A DNA stretch of 9,128 nucleotides, from positions 1 through 9,128 of the forward strand of contig JBIOJM010000387.1 in NCBI GenBank assembly GCA_044450785.1. The letters are read 5' to 3'. This DNA is from JBIOJM01 sp044450785. Lineage in GTDB: Bacteria > Planctomycetota > Planctomycetia > Isosphaerales > Isosphaeraceae. Below are positions 7,961 to 9,128 of the stretch, in pieces. A program made the position numbers and the translations under genes. The notes under the pieces were generated by a model that worked only from the letters and a program-made list of their open reading frames with translations, did not search any database and had not been told where the DNA came from. The number at the start of each line of letters is the position of its first letter. Position 1 is the first letter of the stretch.

Positions 7961-8626
7961 TCATCGCCGCTCCGCCGAAGGTGTCGAGTCCTGCTGCCCC
8001 CGAGCCCGAACCCCAATTTGGCTCTCCTCACCTTCCCCCCTCTGCGCGGAGGCCCCGCCAGGAATTCTCGTCTCTTCAAAGCTGGGAAGAAGGAAGAAAC
8101 CAGTACTGAGAAACTCCTCGGCAGCCGACCGGGTCGAAAGTTGCAATGCGGGCAAGGGATGAACCTGAGTGCGGTCAGTCGGCGGCTGGCCGTGCGCTCG
8201 CCCCGGCACCAGGTTCGGCAAGCGAGCGATGAAGTGAGAGAAGGTATTGGGATCATCCAGGGGCGGGAAGGCATGAAAGAGAAACACACCTTCCTCGGAG
8301 CATGTCCTGGTGATGAGGACGCTCTGCGCGAGCCCGTGTGTTTCGAGAAACTCCCGGTAGGTGGCGTACTCCTCGAAAACCCGACTCCCATCTACTTTCT
8401 GTGCCTCCTTGAAGAGCGGCTCGGGGACTGCGATGTCCGAGAGGACAGCGCCCAGGCTCCTGAACAGTTCCTCCCGCGGCCGGGAAGCGTGGTTGAACTG
8501 CACGTAGGCCACCCCCCCTCCGAGCAACACCAGAAGCGGTATGGTGAGCGCCCTCCTCAAGGAGCTGGGGCGGCCTAGCACTCGGTCTTCCCACGGGCAC
8601 CTGTCGACGCTGGAATCTCCATTCAT
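7961..8626 (-). CDS. Hypothetical single-pass membrane protein upstream of the sigma factor
   Basis: A 221-residue protein that I do not recognise. Arg-rich residues (LRR) precede one hydrophobic helix (about 24-44, ALTIPLLVLLGGGVAYVQF). This predicts a short cytoplasmic N-terminus and an exported soluble part. The exported part has a compact mixed segment (about 52-145, including VLITRTCSEEGVFLFHAFPP) that could be a small folded domain. The last 40 or so residues are Arg/Gly/Ser/Gln-rich and look like read-through of intergenic sequence, so the true end may be altered or recently extended. The start is set by a strong GGGAGG site six bases before ATG 8626; an in-frame ATG at 8641 has no such site. 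It lies 43 bp upstream of the sigma gene on the same strand, suggesting an operon. A sensor, anchor or regulator role is only a guess. Confidence 0.65.
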   Translation of the reverse strand: MNGDSSVDRCPWEDRVLGRPSSLRRALTIPLLVLLGGGVAYVQFNHASRPREELFRSLGAVLSDIAVPEPLFKEAQKVDGSRVFEEYATYREFLETHGLAQSVLITRTCSEEGVFLFHAFPPLDDPNTFSHFIARLPNLVPGRAHGQPPTDRTQVHPLPALQLSTRSAAEEFLSTGFFLLPSFEETRIPGGASAQRGEGEESQIGVRARGQQDSTPSAERR

Positions 8627-8631
8627 GACTT

Positions 8632-8639
8632 CCCTCCCC
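8632..8639 (-). promoter_or_regulatory. Strong Shine-Dalgarno site for the membrane-protein gene
   Basis: On the minus strand GGGGAGGG ends five to six bases before ATG 8626, an ideal spacing for an anti-Shine-Dalgarno match. It decides the start in favour of 8626 over the in-frame ATG at 8641, which overlaps the site itself. Confidence 0.7.
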
Positions 8640-8641
8640 AT

Positions 8642-8998
8642 CTCAAACGACCGGATGCGCAGGGCGGACGCCGACCGCTCCCGGCGCGGGGACCTCTGCC
8701 TCGGCTCGTGCCGGGCACTTGTCTCATCTCTGAAGACCTAATCGTGACCGGAGGCTGATCGGTAACCGGCGATTCCGAATTCTCTTGAGTGCCAGTCGAA
8801 CGGATGCGGCGCTTGGTTGAGCCGACGATGCTCACAGGTGGGTCGGCACGAGACGGTCGATCCCCTGTTGGCTCCGGCGGCGGTCGATGGCGAGCCGGCC
8901 CCAGCCCGCCGGCAGGACGACGCGGCGACGCGGTCCCCTCCACCTCGAACAGGGTGATCTGGCCGCTTGACAACTAGGCAGATTGCCTTAGGAACGGG
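8642..8998. other. Intergenic region upstream of the minus-strand cluster
   Basis: No convincing gene. The open frames here are short, Arg/Pro/Gly-rich and lack ribosome sites. It must contain the promoter for the minus-strand cluster, but I cannot place -35/-10 boxes with confidence. Two imperfect direct repeats lie at 8741-8769. A small imperfect hairpin, CTAGGCA/TGCCTTAG, lies at 8974-8991. Confidence 0.5.
8741..8769. repeat. Imperfect direct repeats, possible regulator site
   Basis: ATCGTGACCGG (8741-8751) and ATCGGTAACCGG (8758-8769) are spaced about 17 bp apart start to start, roughly one and a half helical turns. They lie 115-143 bp upstream of the membrane-protein start. They could be a binding site or the two halves of a promoter, but chance is possible. 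Confidence 0.25.
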
Positions 8999-9128
8999 CC
9001 CGAAATAACTTCCCGACTTCGTATTTGTGTGCCACTGGCTATGCCAGTGTCCCCATGCTTGGGCGGGCACTGGCAGAGCCAGTGGCACCCGGAAAACCAG
9101 AGGAGCTTAATCGGGAAGTTATTTCCGA
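8999..9128. mobile_element. MITE-like nested inverted-repeat element
   Basis: The outer arms are 8999-9016 and 9111-9128, which match as an inverted repeat at 16 of 18 positions; the inner 15 (AAATAACTTCCCGA plus the adjoining G) are perfect. Inside lies a second inverted pair, 9029-9049 and 9068-9088, matching at 20 of 21 positions. Each inner arm is itself a palindrome, CACTGGC-3 nt-GCCAGTG. The unit can therefore fold as one long hairpin or as two small ones on a stem. It has no open frame of note, so if mobile it depends on a transposase elsewhere. The CACTGGCTCTGCCAGTG core recalls repeats I associate with planctomycete genomes, from memory. The right edge coincides with the window end, so any target duplication cannot be checked. 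Confidence 0.6.

Noticed and set aside
8967..8972. TTGACA as a possible -35 box on the plus strand
   Set aside because: No TATAAT-like box lies 16-18 bp downstream, and no plus-strand gene follows in the window.
8623..9088. Short open frames on both strands in the upstream region
   Set aside because: They are under about 120 codons and Pro/Arg/Ser-rich, with mutual overlap, no ribosome sites and no familiar motifs. Some run into the inverted-repeat element.

Overview
The window looks like chromosomal DNA from a high-GC planctomycete, probably of the Isosphaeraceae/Gemmataceae type. This is inferred from gene content, not from a marker gene. An ECF-type sigma factor overlaps a very large Ser/Thr protein kinase that carries a planctomycete-style N-terminal leader, a transmembrane helix, WD40 repeats and TPRs. 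A secreted M1-type peptidase and short hairpin-rich intergenic repeats lie nearby. No rRNA, tRNA, CRISPR array or transposase gene was found.

Layout. Positions 1-360 are low-information DNA with small hairpins and a duplicated G-rich motif. The reading frame of the first gene runs open through all of it, so that gene's start is uncertain. Positions 226-2880 (+) encode an exported two-domain metallopeptidase: an M1 (gluzincin) module followed by a second, different HExxH module. Only 28 bp separate it from the convergent minus-strand cluster. Read 5' to 3' on the minus strand, the cluster holds a small single-pass membrane protein (8626-7961), an ECF sigma factor (7917-7270) and the giant kinase (7273-2909). 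The sigma stop and kinase start overlap as ATGA, so these two are very probably co-translated. Positions 8627-8998 hold no convincing gene. Positions 8999-9128 form a MITE-like element with 18-bp outer inverted repeats and nested inner palindromes.

How the parts may work together (inference). The kinase domain should be cytoplasmic, while its two predicted WD40 propellers and TPRs should lie beyond the membrane. The sigma factor is a natural output for the kinase, and the upstream membrane protein may add a sensing or anchoring role. The peptidase is convergent, so it is not part of that operon. The items most worth a second look are the double-HExxH peptidase, the sigma/kinase/14-blade signalling cluster and the nested inverted-repeat element.
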